NCBI GenBank assembly: GCA_023398815.1 | Contig: JAEWRW010000037.1 | Location: forward strand, 62,001 to 126,000 | From: Bacillota bacterium | GTDB taxonomy: Bacteria > Bacillota > Clostridia > Christensenellales > UMGS416 | Reading direction: 5' to 3' | DNA length: 64,000 nt | Shown: one piece after another, positions 15,964 through 25,790 of the stretch | Position numbering within the stretch: the first letter of the stretch is position 1 | Layout: every line of letters begins with the position of its first letter | The notes under the pieces: generated by a model | What the model saw: the letters and a program-made list of their open reading frames with translations, nothing else | Told to the model about the DNA's origin: nothing | Database searches by the model: none | Translations under genes and position numbers: made by a program

Positions 15964-17877
15964 TTACAGCGTGTCCAGCTCCTCCAGCCACACCGCCGCC
16001 GAGGCGTCCGACGGCATGCGCCAGTCGCCCCGGGGGGAGAGGGCCACCGTGCCCACCCGTGGGCCATCCGGCAGGCAGGAGCGCTTGAACTGCTGGCTGA
16101 AGAACCGGGTGAGGAAGGTGCGCAGCGTCTTCTTCATCAGCTCCTGCGGGTAGCGGTCGCCAAAGGCGTGCAGCGCCAGCAGCAGCAGCTTGGAGGGTGA
16201 CGCGCCACCCTCCAGCATGTGGTAGAGGAAGAAGTCGTGCAGCTCGTAGGGCCCCAGGATGTCCTCGGTGCGCTGGTCGATCTCCCCCTCGCGGGAGGGG
16301 ATGAGCTCCGGCGACACCGGCGTGTCCAGAATGTCGGCGGCGATCTCGGCCACCGTGGGGTTGAAGTGGTTCACGCTGAGCCACCGCACAAGGTGGCGCA
16401 CCAGCGTCTTGGGCACGCCGCTGTTCACGTTGTACATGGACATGTGGTCGCCGTTGTAGGTGGACCAGCCCAGCGCCAGCTCCGACAGATCGCCGGTGCC
16501 CAGCGCCAGCGCACCGATGTGGTTGCAGTAATCAAAGAGGATCTGGGTGCGCTCCCGCGCCTGGCAGTTTTCATAGGCGATGTCGTGCACGCTGGGGTCC
16601 TGGCCGATGTCGAGGAAGTGCTGGTTGACGGCGGCGGAGATGTCAATCTCCCGAATGGTGCAGCCTAGCTCCTGCATCAGTCCCAGGGCGTTGCTCTTGG
16701 TGCGTGCGCCGGTGCCAAAGCCCGGCAGCGTCAGCGCGTGCAGGTCGGCGGGGTTCCAGCCCTCCTCGGCAAAGAGCCGCGCGGCGATGAGCAGCGTCAG
16801 CGCCGAGTCCAGCCCGCCGGAGACGTTGACAGCCGCCCGCTTGAGGCCGGTGTGCTCCATGCGCTTGCGCAGCGCCGCCACCTGGATGGCCGTGATCTCC
16901 CCGGAGCGGGCGTCCTGCTCGGTGCCGCCGGGCACAAAGGGCAGCGCCGCGTAGTGGCGCAGCAGGGGCAGCTCGCCGCGCTCATCCAGCGGGAAGCGCA
17001 CGGAGCGGCCCTCGGGCCGCTCCTGGTCGGCAAAGAACGTGGAGCAGCGCACCCGTTGAAACTGCAACCGCCCCAGGTCGAGGTCGGCGGTTGTCAGCAC
17101 ATCGCGGCGGAAACGCTCGCCCTCGGCAAGCATGCGGCCATTTTCGGCCACGCAGGTGTAGCCGCCAAAGACCACGTCGGTCGTCGATTCGTCGGGGCCG
17201 GCCCCGGCGTAGACGTAGCCCGCGATGCAACGGCCCGACTGCATGGCGATGAGGCCCTTGCGGTAGTCCTGCTTGGTCACGGCCTCGTCGCTGGCCGAGG
17301 GGTTGAAGATGACCATCGCCCCCCGCTGAGCCAGGGCCGCTGACGGCGGGCTGGGCGTCCACAGGTCTTCGCAGATCTCGATGCCGAAGGTCAGCAACCC
17401 ATCCTCGGCCTGAAAGAGGAGGTCGGGCCCGAAAGGCACCTCGGCACCGTCCAGATTGACGGTGAAGCGGGTGCCGCCGCCGGAGGCAAACCACCGCCGC
17501 TCGTAAAACTCCTGGTAGTTGGGGAGATGAATCTTGGGCACGAGGCCCAACACCCGGCCGCGCCCCACCACGGCCGCGCAGTTGTAGAGCCGCCCTTCCA
17601 CCACCATCGGCAAGCCCACGATGGCCACCGTGGCCCCGCTGGCCGTGGCCACCTGCCGCAGGCCATCGAGTGCCGCTCGCTGCAGCGTCGGCTGCAGAAA
17701 GAGATCGGCGCAGGTGTAGCCGGTCAGCCCCAGCTCAGGGAACAGGGCCACCGACGCACCGGCCCGTTCGGCCCGCGTCAGCAGCTGCAGCGTTTCTTTG
17801 GTGTTGTAGACCACGTCGCCCACCCGCAGGCGGGGGGTGGCGGCGGCCACGCGCACAAAGCCATATTGACCCAACAT
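15964..17877 (-). CDS. nadE: Glutamine-dependent NAD+ synthetase
   Basis: A 637-residue two-domain enzyme that makes NAD+ from nicotinic acid adenine dinucleotide, taking ammonia from glutamine. Residues ~1-270 form a nitrilase-fold glutaminase (catalytic Glu in ALFPELGLTGY; Lys in LVPKIHLPNYQEFYE; Cys in FGIEICEDLW). The C-terminal synthetase has the ATP pyrophosphatase P-loop NVSGGLDSALTL and the GTGDLSELALGW segment. Length matches the long bacterial form. It is monocistronic with its own promoter on the minus strand. Confidence 0.95.
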   Translation of the reverse strand: MLGQYGFVRVAAATPRLRVGDVVYNTKETLQLLTRAERAGASVALFPELGLTGYTCADLFLQPTLQRAALDGLRQVATASGATVAIVGLPMVVEGRLYNCAAVVGRGRVLGLVPKIHLPNYQEFYERRWFASGGGTRFTVNLDGAEVPFGPDLLFQAEDGLLTFGIEICEDLWTPSPPSAALAQRGAMVIFNPSASDEAVTKQDYRKGLIAMQSGRCIAGYVYAGAGPDESTTDVVFGGYTCVAENGRMLAEGERFRRDVLTTADLDLGRLQFQRVRCSTFFADQERPEGRSVRFPLDERGELPLLRHYAALPFVPGGTEQDARSGEITAIQVAALRKRMEHTGLKRAAVNVSGGLDSALTLLIAARLFAEEGWNPADLHALTLPGFGTGARTKSNALGLMQELGCTIREIDISAAVNQHFLDIGQDPSVHDIAYENCQARERTQILFDYCNHIGALALGTGDLSELALGWSTYNGDHMSMYNVNSGVPKTLVRHLVRWLSVNHFNPTVAEIAADILDTPVSPELIPSREGEIDQRTEDILGPYELHDFFLYHMLEGGASPSKLLLLALHAFGDRYPQELMKKTLRTFLTRFFSQQFKRSCLPDGPRVGTVALSPRGDWRMPSDASAAVWLEELDTL

Positions 17878-17922
17878 ATACCGTACCTCACAAGAGATGT
17901 TTCAACGCAATCGGTCTGTGGA

Positions 17923-17949
17923 ATTATAACATAAAATGCCAGCCTTCAA
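17923..17949 (-). promoter_or_regulatory. Probable nadE promoter
   Basis: Minus-strand -10 TATAAT (17923-17928) is perfect; the best -35 is TTGAAG (17944-17949) at a short 15-nt spacing, so the -35 assignment is uncertain. Confidence 0.5.
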
Positions 17950-17979
17950 AACATCGCCAGTCGGGAGGAGCAAACCCTA

Positions 17980-18008
17980 TTGACCTTCTTTGACCAATAA
18001 GATATACT
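17980..18008 (+). promoter_or_regulatory. Upstream promoter of tig-clpP-clpX
   Basis: -35 TTGACC, 17-nt spacer, -10 TATACT. Confidence 0.75.
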
Positions 18009-18042
18009 GGGGACAAAAGAAGAGCATATGGAGATGAATTGG

Positions 18043-18071
18043 TTGCAACTGGACGGCGGCTGTGGTATAGT
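18043..18071 (+). promoter_or_regulatory. Downstream promoter of tig-clpP-clpX
   Basis: -35 TTGCAA, 17-nt spacer, -10 TATAGT, 63 bases downstream of the first promoter. No CIRCE or CtsR repeat is visible near either one. Confidence 0.65.
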
Positions 18072-18152
18072 TTCGAGGAAATGCTCTGCCGACCACCGCG
18101 CAGGGCCGGTTTCCGTCTATTATTTGCAAGAAGGTATAGGAGGACTCACCCA

Positions 18153-19439
18153 ATGACAGTCACCATGGAGAAGACCGGGGTCAACGAGGCCAAGCTGACC
18201 ATCACCGTGGAGCAGGACGCCTACCGGGACGCGATGCAGAAGGCTTACCTCAAGATGCGCGGGCAGATTAACATCCCCGGGTTCCGGCAGGGCAAGGCCC
18301 CCCGGCAGATCATTGAAAGCTATTATTCCGAGGCCGTCTTCTACGACGAAGCCTGCAATATCGCCATCCCCGATGCCTACGACAAGGCCATTGACGAGCA
18401 GGGCTTGTTTGCTGTGGACCAACCCGAGATTGATGTGCTGGAGATCGGCGCCGAGAAGGGTATCGTGTTCACCGCCGTCGTCACCCTCAAGCCTGAGGTG
18501 ACCCTGGGCCAGTACAAGGGCCTCGTGGCCGAGAAGCCCGAGTACCCCGTGACCGATGAGGACGTGGACGCCGAACTCAAGAGCGCCCAGGATCGTGTCG
18601 CCCGCTGGGTGGAGGTCACCGACCGCCCTGTGCAGAACGGCGACCGCATCATGCTCGATTATTCCGGCTTCACCGATGGGGTCATGTTCCCCGGCGGCAC
18701 CGCCGAGAACCAGCCCCTGGAGATTGGCTCCGGCCGGTTCATCCCGGGCTTTGAGGAGCAGATCATTGGCATGACCGTGGGCCAGGAGGGTGAGGTCAAG
18801 GTGACCTTCCCCACCGAGTACCACGCCGAGGAGCTGGCCGGCAAGGAAGCCGTGTTCCTGGTGAAGATTCGCGAGATCAAAGGCAAGGAAGTGCCGGCCA
18901 TCGACGACGAGTTCGCCAAGGACGTCAGCGAGTTTGAGACGCTGGACGAGTACAAGGCCAGCATCCGCACCAAGCAGGAAGAGACCAACACCCAGCGCGC
19001 CCAGAATGAGTATGAAGAAAAGCTCATCGAGCAGGCCGCTGCCAACGCCACGGTGGAGATCCCCCAGTGCATGATCGACCGGCAGGCCGAGCGCATGGTG
19101 CGCGACTTTGAATTCCGCATGAGCTACCAGGGCCTGCGCCTGGAGGATTACCTCAACATGACCGGCCAGACCCGTGAGGCGCTGCTGGAGCAGAACAAGG
19201 GCGAGGCCGCCCGCACCGTGCGCACGTCGCTGGTGATGGAGCAGATCCAGAAGGCCGAGAGCATCGAAGCCACCGACGAGGACGTCGACGCTGAGGTGGA
19301 GAAGCTGGCCGCCGCACGCAACCAATCGGCCGACGACATGAAAAAGACGCTGACCGAAGAGGATAAACACTATCTCAAGGACAATATTATAATGCAGAAG
19401 ACGGTGAAGTTCCTGGCGGACAACGCGGTTTCTGCATAA
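18153..19439 (+). CDS. tig: Trigger factor (ribosome-associated chaperone, peptidyl-prolyl isomerase)
   Basis: A 428-residue cytosolic chaperone that binds nascent chains at the ribosome exit. The N-terminal ribosome-binding signature is present as NIPGFRQGKAPRQIIE (family GFRxGKxP). The middle FKBP-type isomerase domain (RIMLDYSGFTDG, FIPGFEEQIIGM) is followed by a long helical C-terminal arm. The start at 18153 has AGGAGG upstream; the in-frame extension to 18039 overlaps the second promoter. First gene of a tig-clpP-clpX operon, linking folding to proteolysis. Confidence 0.96.
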   Translation: MTVTMEKTGVNEAKLTITVEQDAYRDAMQKAYLKMRGQINIPGFRQGKAPRQIIESYYSEAVFYDEACNIAIPDAYDKAIDEQGLFAVDQPEIDVLEIGAEKGIVFTAVVTLKPEVTLGQYKGLVAEKPEYPVTDEDVDAELKSAQDRVARWVEVTDRPVQNGDRIMLDYSGFTDGVMFPGGTAENQPLEIGSGRFIPGFEEQIIGMTVGQEGEVKVTFPTEYHAEELAGKEAVFLVKIREIKGKEVPAIDDEFAKDVSEFETLDEYKASIRTKQEETNTQRAQNEYEEKLIEQAAANATVEIPQCMIDRQAERMVRDFEFRMSYQGLRLEDYLNMTGQTREALLEQNKGEAARTVRTSLVMEQIQKAESIEATDEDVDAEVEKLAAARNQSADDMKKTLTEEDKHYLKDNIIMQKTVKFLADNAVSA

Positions 19440-19477
19440 CGGGAGACCAAAACCTCCCGGCGAAAGGAGTGTAGATC

Positions 19478-20059
19478 ATGGGCTTAGTGCCAATGGTAGT
19501 GGAACAGACCAACCGCGGAGAGCGGTCTTACGACATCTACTCCCGGCTTTTGAACGACCGCATTGTCTTTGTCACCGGCGAGGTGGAGGACCACATGGCC
19601 AACCTCGTGGTGGCGCAGCTTCTGTATTTGGAAGCGATGGACCCCGCCAAGGACATCTCCCTCTACATCAACAGCCCCGGCGGCTCCATCTCGGCGGGCA
19701 TGGCCATCTATGACACGATGCAGTACATCAAGTGCGATGTGAGCACCATGTGCATCGGCATGGCCGCGTCCATGGGCGCGTTCCTGCTGGCCGCCGGCAC
19801 CAAGGGCAAGCGCCGCGCGCTGCCCAACAGTGAAGTGATGATCCATCAGCCCTCGGGCGGTGCCCGTGGCCAGGCGACCGACATCGCCATTCAGGCCGAA
19901 CACATCATAAAGATAAAGAAGACCATGAACCGGCTGCTGTCCGAGATGACCGGCCAACCGCTGGAACGCATTGAGCGGGATGTGGAGCGTGACTTTTTCA
20001 TGTTCAGTCAAGAGGCCAAGGATTACGGCCTCATTGACGAAGTGATGATCACCCGCTGA
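19478..20059 (+). CDS. clpP: ATP-dependent Clp protease proteolytic subunit
   Basis: A 193-residue serine peptidase that forms a tetradecameric chamber with ClpX. Catalytic triad: Ser in GMAASMGAFL, His in MIHQPSGG and Asp in ERDFFMF. The oligomer and substrate-channel motif INSPGGSISAGMAIYDTM is intact. It has AAAGGAG upstream and lies 38 bases after tig and 28 bases before clpX. Confidence 0.97.
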   Translation: MGLVPMVVEQTNRGERSYDIYSRLLNDRIVFVTGEVEDHMANLVVAQLLYLEAMDPAKDISLYINSPGGSISAGMAIYDTMQYIKCDVSTMCIGMAASMGAFLLAAGTKGKRRALPNSEVMIHQPSGGARGQATDIAIQAEHIIKIKKTMNRLLSEMTGQPLERIERDVERDFFMFSQEAKDYGLIDEVMITR

Positions 20060-20087
20060 GCATCCCCGCCACAGGAAAGGAGCGAAA

Positions 20088-21371
<1,284 letters not shown>

Positions 21372-21400
21372 GGGCGGGCAATGCCCACTGACGAACCCTA

Positions 21401-21439
21401 CCACACCGGGAGAATCCAGTTCTCCCGGTGTGGTTTTTT
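21401..21439 (+). terminator. Terminator of tig-clpP-clpX
   Basis: Perfect 13-base stem CCACACCGGGAGA / TCTCCCGGTGTGG with a 7-base loop and six T. The rest of the gap to 21672 holds no gene I can support. Confidence 0.93.
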
Positions 21440-21672
21440 CTTACCCTGGCAGGAGGAACGGCTGCGGGAGCGTGGTTTGTCTTGGGCGTTTCGGCTGCGT
21501 CACCATAGGCGGTGGCCCATCGTATGCAAATGCACGCACGTGAAGAGGCTTGTACAGACCAAGCCGAGTGTCAAAAATGCCAGGTTGCAATGCAAGCCGT
21601 TATGGCCTTTGCGTGAAGCATGTTGTATCATTGTCATCAAATGGTGAGCAATAAGGTGCGAGGAGAAACAAC

Positions 21673-22266
21673 ATGCAGATCGAAATACGCAGATTGACGC
21701 CTGATCTTGTTGAGGACTATGTGCGCTTTTTTGATACGACGCCGCATGCCGATGGAAGGGGCGAGCACAGATGCTATTGCGTGTGGTGGTGCAATGATGA
21801 CTATGAGGGCAAGGACTTGACCTCATCACCGGAGAGCAGGAGAGAGTACGCTATCCAATGCGTCAAGGGCGATAACATCCAAGGCTATCTCGCCTATTGC
21901 GGGGATGAGGTTGTGGGATGGTGCAACGCAAACACAAAAATGGATTGCCTGAAATGCTACTGCTGGCGGCGGTTCATGGGCGATGTGCCAACGGAGGAAA
22001 CCACGCCGGAGATAAGGGTCAAATCCATCTTTTGCTTTGCGATTGCACCCAAGATGAAAAGAAGAGGAATTGCCTCCCGACTGGTGGAACGCGTTTGCGC
22101 GGACGCGGCACGGGATGGCTTTGACTTTGTAGAGGCATATCCCAACAAAGCATTCATTGACGAAGCGGAGGATTTCATGGGGCCCGTCGCGCTGTATACC
22201 AAGAGCGGGTTTTCCAAGCATTGGGAAACGGAAGAAAAGTTCGTGATGAGGAAGCCGCTCAGATAG
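21673..22266 (+). CDS. GNAT family N-acetyltransferase
   Basis: A 197-residue acetyltransferase. The acetyl-CoA pyrophosphate-binding signature is MKRRGIASRLVERV (family Q/RxxGxG/A). The N-terminal half is unusually Cys- and Trp-rich (HRCYCVWWCNDD, CLKCYCWRRF), like a clade of uncharacterised acetyltransferases in Clostridia. Base composition is lower in GC than its neighbours, which may point to transfer. GAGGAG lies about ten bases before the start. It stands alone. Confidence 0.75.
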   Translation: MQIEIRRLTPDLVEDYVRFFDTTPHADGRGEHRCYCVWWCNDDYEGKDLTSSPESRREYAIQCVKGDNIQGYLAYCGDEVVGWCNANTKMDCLKCYCWRRFMGDVPTEETTPEIRVKSIFCFAIAPKMKRRGIASRLVERVCADAARDGFDFVEAYPNKAFIDEAEDFMGPVALYTKSGFSKHWETEEKFVMRKPLR

Positions 22267-22361
22267 GTTTCTATTTTTCGCACCGGTCGGGAGACAAGGC
22301 GTCGGGTGGATGAAAGTGTCCCCGGATGGTCGTCAATGGGTTCTCCTCCTGATTCACGACA

Positions 22362-22400
22362 AACGATGGGCCGTATCGCTTTTTGATACAGCCCATCGTT
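22362..22400 (-). terminator. Hairpin downstream of the second acetyltransferase
   Basis: Stem AACGATGGGC / GCCCATCGTT continued by GTATC / GATAC around a T-rich loop; on the minus strand it lies 46 bases after the stop but has a short T tract. Confidence 0.55.
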
Positions 22401-22445
22401 CTTTGCGGTACATGCCCTCAGGCGGCTCTTGTTCCCTGCGCCGCT

Positions 22446-22946
22446 TCAGTGCCCCGCCGGCAGCCGCTTTTCCATGAAGTAGCTCATTTCCGCCAGGTTC
22501 TTGGGGTGGTCGATGCGAACGACATGGAACCCACACTTGTTTACGTAGAAGTGGTGGTTCCGGCGGGAGAAGCCCGGTGTCTCCGTCCGCCACACCCGCA
22601 CGGTGGGGAAGCGCTGCTCCACAAACCGCCAGAGCTTCAGCCCCACACCGCCGTCCTGCAGGTCCGCGTCCACCATCAGGTTGCCCAGGAAAGCTTCGCC
22701 CTCCGGCCCCAGGAACACATTGACCGCGCCGATGACGCGCCCGTCCCGCTCGGCTTTGAATGCCTGCGCCCCGGCGTTGAGGTACCACTGGCGGATAAAC
22801 CCGCCGTCGTCGTAGCCGGGAGGGCCTCCGGCGCGGCCCAGGTGGCGGCGGCTGTCCTCGTCAAAGGCGCGCGTCATGATGCCGGTCAGCATCTCCACAT
22901 CATCCGCCGTCACAGGGCGGAAACACAACCCTTCAAAATGCTCCAT
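22446..22946 (-). CDS. GNAT family N-acetyltransferase
   Basis: A 166-residue acetyltransferase with the fold order of the family: FRPVTADDVEMLTGIM at the N-terminus, the central strand AFLGNLMVDADLQDGGVGLKLW carrying the acetyl-CoA loop (here D-LQDGGVG, in place of Q/RxxGxG), and a C-terminal YVNKCGFHVV strand. The start at 22946 has AAGGAGG upstream; a start at 22976 would include the ribosome binding site. Not related closely to the acetyltransferase at 21673. Substrate unknown. Confidence 0.75.
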   Translation of the reverse strand: MEHFEGLCFRPVTADDVEMLTGIMTRAFDEDSRRHLGRAGGPPGYDDGGFIRQWYLNAGAQAFKAERDGRVIGAVNVFLGPEGEAFLGNLMVDADLQDGGVGLKLWRFVEQRFPTVRVWRTETPGFSRRNHHFYVNKCGFHVVRIDHPKNLAEMSYFMEKRLPAGH

Positions 22947-23217
22947 GGTCTGACCTCCTTCTTTTTCTGCTCCCAACAGCGGCCAGTGGCCTCAGCCAGA
23001 AACGTGAATCACGCAACCGTGGTGTGCGCTTTGTTTTGCCCGCGCCTTTGCTACGTCTGCCGTGTCCATGTGGATCATACATTGTGACGCGGCGTCAAAG
23101 TCAACGGCTCGTTTGCGGCGTTTTCGCCAGGCGGCAGGGTTCGCATCGCCCATGCGCGGTATGAGTCGCTTCTCATTTTCCCATACTGACGGTATCAAAT
23201 CCTTGGGGGTCTGCATC

Positions 23218-25647
23218 TTGAAGGCAGTCATCATGGCCGGCGGCGAGGGCAGTCGCCTGCGGCCCGTTACCTGCGATCTGCCCAAACCTATGGTGCCGGT
23301 GCTGGGCCGGCCCGTCATGGAGTACGCGCTGGAATTGCTGGCGCGCCACGGCATCCGGGAGGTGGCGGTGACGCTCCATTACCTGCCCGACAGCATCCGC
23401 GGTTACTTCGGCGATGGATCCAAATGGGGCGTGCACCTGCATTACTTTGTGGAGGAGGTGCCGCTAGGCACCGCCGGCAGCGTCCGCGCCGCCAGGGACT
23501 TCCTCAACGAGCCGTTCCTCGTCATCAGCGGCGACGCGCTCACGGACATCGACCTCACCCTGGCCATGGAGGCCCACCGCCAAAAGCGCGCGGCGGTGAC
23601 GCTGGTGTTGAAGAGCGTGGATACGCCGGTGGACTATGGGGTCGTCATCACCGATGGAGAAGGGCGCGTGGAGCGCTTTCTGGAGAAGCCCGCATGGGGC
23701 GATGTGTTCAGCGACACGGTCAACACCGGCATCTACCTCATCGAGCCGGAGGTGATGGACCGGCTGGCGGAGGGGGAGAAGGCCGACTTCGCCAAGGATC
23801 TCTTCCCCACGCTGATGGAGGAGAACGCGCCTCTCTATGGCCACCTGACCGAGGGGTACTGGTGCGACATTGGCAGCCCCGGCCAATACGCCGCCGCCCA
23901 GTTTGACCTGCTGGCAGGCCGGGTGAATGTGACGTTGCCGTTGCCCCAGCCCGAAGAAGGACTGTGGGTCGATCCTTCGGTGACAGTACCCACCGACGCC
24001 GAAATCACGCCGCCCTGCTACATCCAGGCTGGGGCGACGCTGGAAGGCGGCTGTGCCCTCGGCCCCCATGGGGTGGTGGGGCGGGGGTGTGTCATTGGCC
24101 GCGGCGCGTCGGTGCAGCACAGCGTGCTGCTGGATCGTGTGTTTGTGGGTCGGGCAGCCCATCTTGACCACACCATCCTCTGCGAGGATGTGACGGTGGG
24201 GGAGCGTGCCCGGCTGGAGGACGGCTCGGTCGTGGGGGCATCGGTGCATGTGGGGGGCGACAGCGTGGTGGGGCGCGGGGTGCTGCTGTGGCCGGGCATC
24301 CGGGTGGAGCGCCACGCCCGGGTGCGCCGCAGCCAGCAGCGCGGCAGCCGCTACCCCCAGGCGCTCTTTGATGAGAACGGCATCTCCGGCACCTTCAACG
24401 AGGATCTCTCGGCCGAGACGATGGCCCGGCTGGCGCTGGCGGTGGGGTCGGCATTGGCCCGTGGCAACCGGGTTGGGGTGGCGACCTGGGGCGACAACGC
24501 CGCCGCCCTGCTGCGGGAGGCTTTTGACGCCGGGCTCCTCTCCACCGGCGTGTGCTGTGTGGACATGGGGCGGCTGACGCTGCCGGCCACCCGCTTTGGC
24601 ACCAAGCGCCTGCGGCTGGATGGGGCCGTGCACATCCAGGCACAGGAGGGGCAGGTGCTGCTGACGGTGCTCGATGGCCGTGGGGCCAACATCGACCAGG
24701 CGCAGGAGAAGCGCATCCAGGAGCTGAGCGCCCGGGGCAGCTTCCGCCGGGTGCGCACCGAGGACATTCCGGAGATCATCGACATCTCGGGCATTGCGGT
24801 GTTCTACGAGCAGGAGCTGTACGGCGGCGGCGCGCCCTTCATGGGCGACCGCACCATCGGCGTCTACGGCCCCGACGATGAGCTGAACCACGAGGCCGAG
24901 CGGGTGCTGGAAGAACTGGGCGTTGCCTGCCGGCGCTGCCTTGCCAGCGTCACGCTGGAGGAGGCCGGCAGCCACATGGCACAGGACGGTGCCAAGATCG
25001 GCCTCTATCTGCACCGCGCCGGCGACGATTTCGCCCTGCTGGATGAGCAGGGCGGGGTGTACCACGGCGACCGGCTGGCGGTGCTGCTGGCGCTGGTCGC
25101 GATGGATCAGGATATTCTCTCGGGCACGGTGCCGCTGCCAGTCACCGCGTCCCGCGCCTTTGACGAAGTGGCGGGCAACCGCGGCGTGACGGTGGAACGC
25201 ACGCCCATCGGCCGCAGCGAGTGGCTGCGTAAGGCCTGCCATTCCCCCGATGAGAGACTGTGCACCCTGTTTTACGACGGGGTGTACGCGGCCATCGCGC
25301 TGGCACGCACGCTGGCAGCCGAGGGCATCCCGCTCTCAGCCTATGCCGCCCGGGTGCCGGAGAGCTTTGTAAGCGACCAACTGGTGGAGTGCCCCCTCGA
25401 CCGGCGCGGCGCGGCCATGAAGGCCCTGCACGCCCGTGGCGGCAGCACGGCGCGGTACGGCGGCGCGCTCATTGAGGAGGGGGATGGCCGGGTGTTTGTC
25501 TGGCCCGACCGGCAGAGCTCCCACCTGCGGCTGCGTACCGAGGCTTACCGGCAGGAGATTGCCGACGAGCTTGCCATCCACTGGGCCGAGACGCTGCGCG
25601 GCATGGCAACAGACCCGAACGCCGACGATTTGGAGAATGGGGAGTAA
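23218..25647 (+). CDS. Sugar-phosphate nucleotidyltransferase fused to a degenerate phosphomannomutase-like domain
   Basis: About 809 residues. Residues 1-230: nucleotidyltransferase (AVIMAGGEGSRLRPVT, LPKPMVPVLGRP, ISGDALTDID, EKPAWGD) of the mannose-1-phosphate guanylyltransferase/glucose-1-phosphate type. Residues ~250-365: left-handed beta-helix hexapeptide repeats. Residues ~370-800: fold of alpha-D-phosphohexomutases, but the catalytic serine loop (TASHNP type) is replaced at GAVHIQAQEGQVLL and the metal loop (DGDADR type) reads YLHRAGDDFALLD, so mutase activity is probably lost. The start is likely TTG at 23218 after GGGGGT; there is no better-placed ATG, and the frame is open upstream to 23062. 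It probably makes an NDP-sugar for envelope glycans. Confidence 0.8.
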   Translation: MKAVIMAGGEGSRLRPVTCDLPKPMVPVLGRPVMEYALELLARHGIREVAVTLHYLPDSIRGYFGDGSKWGVHLHYFVEEVPLGTAGSVRAARDFLNEPFLVISGDALTDIDLTLAMEAHRQKRAAVTLVLKSVDTPVDYGVVITDGEGRVERFLEKPAWGDVFSDTVNTGIYLIEPEVMDRLAEGEKADFAKDLFPTLMEENAPLYGHLTEGYWCDIGSPGQYAAAQFDLLAGRVNVTLPLPQPEEGLWVDPSVTVPTDAEITPPCYIQAGATLEGGCALGPHGVVGRGCVIGRGASVQHSVLLDRVFVGRAAHLDHTILCEDVTVGERARLEDGSVVGASVHVGGDSVVGRGVLLWPGIRVERHARVRRSQQRGSRYPQALFDENGISGTFNEDLSAETMARLALAVGSALARGNRVGVATWGDNAAALLREAFDAGLLSTGVCCVDMGRLTLPATRFGTKRLRLDGAVHIQAQEGQVLLTVLDGRGANIDQAQEKRIQELSARGSFRRVRTEDIPEIIDISGIAVFYEQELYGGGAPFMGDRTIGVYGPDDELNHEAERVLEELGVACRRCLASVTLEEAGSHMAQDGAKIGLYLHRAGDDFALLDEQGGVYHGDRLAVLLALVAMDQDILSGTVPLPVTASRAFDEVAGNRGVTVERTPIGRSEWLRKACHSPDERLCTLFYDGVYAAIALARTLAAEGIPLSAYAARVPESFVSDQLVECPLDRRGAAMKALHARGGSTARYGGALIEEGDGRVFVWPDRQSSHLRLRTEAYRQEIADELAIHWAETLRGMATDPNADDLENGE

Positions 25648-25724
25648 AACCCTGCAGAATGGGGGCGAAACAACCGGTTACGTTTGTGCGCTTTCACGGT
25701 TTTTGACCACGTTGCGTACCTTCC

Positions 25725-25753
25725 TTGCAAAAGATGCCTCCATCGGCTATCAT
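25725..25753 (+). promoter_or_regulatory. Probable icd promoter
   Basis: -35 TTGCAA, 17-nt spacer, -10 TATCAT. Confidence 0.6.
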
Positions 25754-25790
25754 AGGAAATGCACCCCAGGTGCAGGGAGGAAGACGCGCT

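Noticed and set aside
17923..18071. CIRCE or CtsR heat-shock operator upstream of tig-clpP-clpX
   Set aside because: I looked for the long inverted repeat of HrcA and the tandem heptads of CtsR around the promoters and found neither.
21381..21647. 88-codon open frame after clpX
   Set aside because: It runs through the clpX terminator and has no recognisable product or ribosome binding site.
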